Made by a program: the position numbers and the translations under genes
Notes under the pieces: model-generated
The model's database searches: none
What the model was told of the DNA's origin: nothing
Seen by the model: only the letters and a program-made list of their open reading frames with translations
DNA from: Erysipelotrichaceae bacterium
Lineage (GTDB): Bacteria; Bacillota_I; Bacilli_A; RFN20; CAG-826
DNA length: 6,209 nt
Assembly (NCBI GenBank): GCA_012729405.1
Contig: JAAYDH010000063.1
Coordinates: 1 to 6,209, forward strand
Reading direction: 5' to 3'
Shown: one piece after another, positions 5,041-6,209 of the stretch
Layout of the letters: each line of letters begins with the position of its first letter
Position numbering within the stretch: the first letter of the stretch is position 1

Positions 5041-6209
5041 CTTTGTATCCGCTGTAATAAATCATACCGTTTCCTATAGGAGCCACATTTATAAGTTATC
5101 TGTTTCTCATCAGGATAATGGGTTGCCATATGTAATGCATATGTCCCATTCAGTACAACTGCACATTTCATATTGTTGTTGAAAAAGTGCTCAACATGAG
5201 ATTGTATCTCATGGATTAAGGAAATCCCAGTTCTGGCAACAAACACAACCACATCACATTGGATTCCAAATTGAATCAATTCGGTAGGATTTTGAAACGG
5301 TTGGCAATCGAAGAAAACATAATCAAAATTTGAGAATGTTATTCCGGAGGCTTCAATCTGTCGCATCTCAAACCTTTTTACAAAAAGAACTGATATATCT
5401 TTGCTCAATTTATATTTAATATCATACCCATTGGGGACTTCAGTGGTAATGACAAGTACTTTTCTTCCTTTACTTGCAAGGCTTTTAGCAACATTCACTA
5501 ACACAGTTGATACACCGGAGTGAGCGATATCAGAATAAAATGCCACTAATCGTGGTACTGTCTTGTGATACATAGTGTCAAACGAGAAGGCAATGTTATC
5601 CCATCTTGATTGAGAATTCCTGTGGGCTTTGAAAAGAGGAATTTCACCAAGGACTTCAGCTTTCGCCCCTACCGTAGCGCTGATTGCCTTAGGATACTTT
5701 ATCCGTGTATCAATGGAAACCAAGTAAGCTACCGTGTACCAAAAGAAAGGATTGGATAGATATGATTTGCTAAACATCAATAGTGTTATCGGGAAAACAC
5801 ATAAAAAGAGCACTTCTCTAAGATGTTGGTTATGTTTTACTACCTTGACATACTTCGTAACCAACCACAAGGCAAACGATAACCACACTAATAGATAGAT
5901 GAGCCCACCCTGCATCAGGAACTCTAAAATAATGTTGTGTGGATACTGTTTCTTTGAGTAGATATAAAATGATGTAAATAAGCCATTGCCATAAATTGGT
6001 GATGCTTTGAAAAGATCCCAGGCTTCTTTATACCACTCTAACCTACCTGAAGTTCCGTCCCAATTGATGCCTTTGGTAAATGAGAAAAATTCTGTTGCTC
6101 GAGTAAATCCTGCAGTAAAGAGTGGAATTTCTAAGAGTCTTTTATAAAAAATAAAGAAAGCAAGAACTATTACTCCTATACAGGAAAAAAAGATGAGTAA
6201 TTTCTTCCA
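5037..6209 (-). CDS. Partial Wzy/WaaL-type polymerase/ligase fused to a degenerate bacterial tyrosine-kinase (Wzc/CpsD-like) domain
   Basis: The minus-strand frame is open without a stop from the right edge to the TGA at 5037-5039, giving 390 visible residues; the N-terminus is missing. (Numbers are visible residues.) Residues 54-76 (GRLEWYKEAWDLF, then PIYGNG) and 90-105 (PHNIILEFLMQGGLIY) are the periplasmic-loop signature of O-antigen polymerases/ligases. Three membrane helices follow (about 102-117, 130-147, 151-166), which would leave the chain in the cytoplasm. Then comes TRIKYPKAISATVGAKAEVLGEIPLF (start 168), matching the linker that in Wzc follows the second Wzz helix, and a P-loop kinase-like domain (about 219-355). 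In it the Walker A is SDIAHSGVST (226-235) with Val233 in place of the lysine; Walker A' is ITTE (254-257) instead of I-D-x-D; Walker B FDYVFFD keeps Asp301. Four tyrosines (365, 373, 378, 382) lie in the last 26 residues, as in kinase tyrosine clusters. I infer a pseudokinase tail on a polymerase. An internal ATG at 5915 exists but falls inside the polymerase signature, so it is not the start. Confidence 0.88.
   Translation of the reverse strand, partial: WKKLLIFFSCIGVIVLAFFIFYKRLLEIPLFTAGFTRATEFFSFTKGINWDGTSGRLEWYKEAWDLFKASPIYGNGLFTSFYIYSKKQYPHNIILEFLMQGGLIYLLVWLSFALWLVTKYVKVVKHNQHLREVLFLCVFPITLLMFSKSYLSNPFFWYTVAYLVSIDTRIKYPKAISATVGAKAEVLGEIPLFKAHRNSQSRWDNIAFSFDTMYHKTVPRLVAFYSDIAHSGVSTVLVNVAKSLASKGRKVLVITTEVPNGYDIKYKLSKDISVLFVKRFEMRQIEASGITFSNFDYVFFDCQPFQNPTELIQFGIQCDVVVFVARTGISLIHEIQSHVEHFFNNNMKCAVVLNGTYALHMATHYPDEKQITYKCGSYRKRYDLLQRIQS

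Noticed and set aside
5037..5915. Separate 292-residue gene starting at the ATG at 5915
   Set aside because: The frame is open for a further 98 codons to the window edge, and the ATG falls in the middle of the polymerase signature (HNIILEFL-M-QGGLIY). It is an internal Met of the larger protein.

Overview
The window looks like part of a cell-surface polysaccharide locus from a diderm bacterium. All supportable genes lie on the minus strand, so the locus reads from right to left. The base composition is moderately AT-rich. Two secreted outer-membrane-type barrel proteins show that the cell has an outer membrane. The barrel N-terminal domain (VPLGHRVYDVLKAAELRGYI) and the small secreted unknown protein remind me of spirochaete proteins of the Sphaerochaeta/Treponema type. 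That assignment is an inference with modest confidence, since there is no rRNA or other phylogenetic marker here.

Layout in direction of transcription: (1) 6209-5037, the C-terminal 390 residues of a membrane protein whose first visible part is the Wzy/WaaL O-antigen polymerase/ligase core. It runs in one open frame into a cytoplasmic P-loop domain of the bacterial tyrosine-kinase (Wzc/CpsD) type with a degenerate nucleotide-binding site. (2) A 103-bp gap with a good sigma70-type promoter candidate followed by a 38-bp near-perfect palindrome. (3) 4933-3551, a polyprenyl-phosphate hexose-1-phosphate transferase that would start repeat-unit synthesis. (4) 3530-2715, a secreted protein of unknown function. 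(5) 2703-898, a Wzi-like outer-membrane barrel. (6) A 204-bp gap with a weak promoter candidate. (7) 693-1, the N-terminal 231 residues of a second Wzi-like barrel, cut by the window edge.

Genes 3-5 are separated by only 20 and 11 bp, with ribosome-binding sites next to or overlapping the preceding stop codons, so they are probably one operon. Together the genes suggest a Wzy-dependent exopolysaccharide or capsule pathway: the transferase loads the first sugar phosphate on the lipid carrier, the polymerase joins repeat units in the periplasm, and the barrels help export or attach the polymer at the outer membrane.

The most unusual item is the polymerase/pseudo-tyrosine-kinase fusion. In standard systems the kinase domain follows the second membrane helix of the chain-length regulator Wzz. 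Here it follows the last membrane helix of the polymerase itself, and the Walker A lysine is replaced by valine. This suggests a polymerase with a built-in regulatory or docking domain. The two genes at the window edges are incomplete and have to be read as open frames running off the ends.
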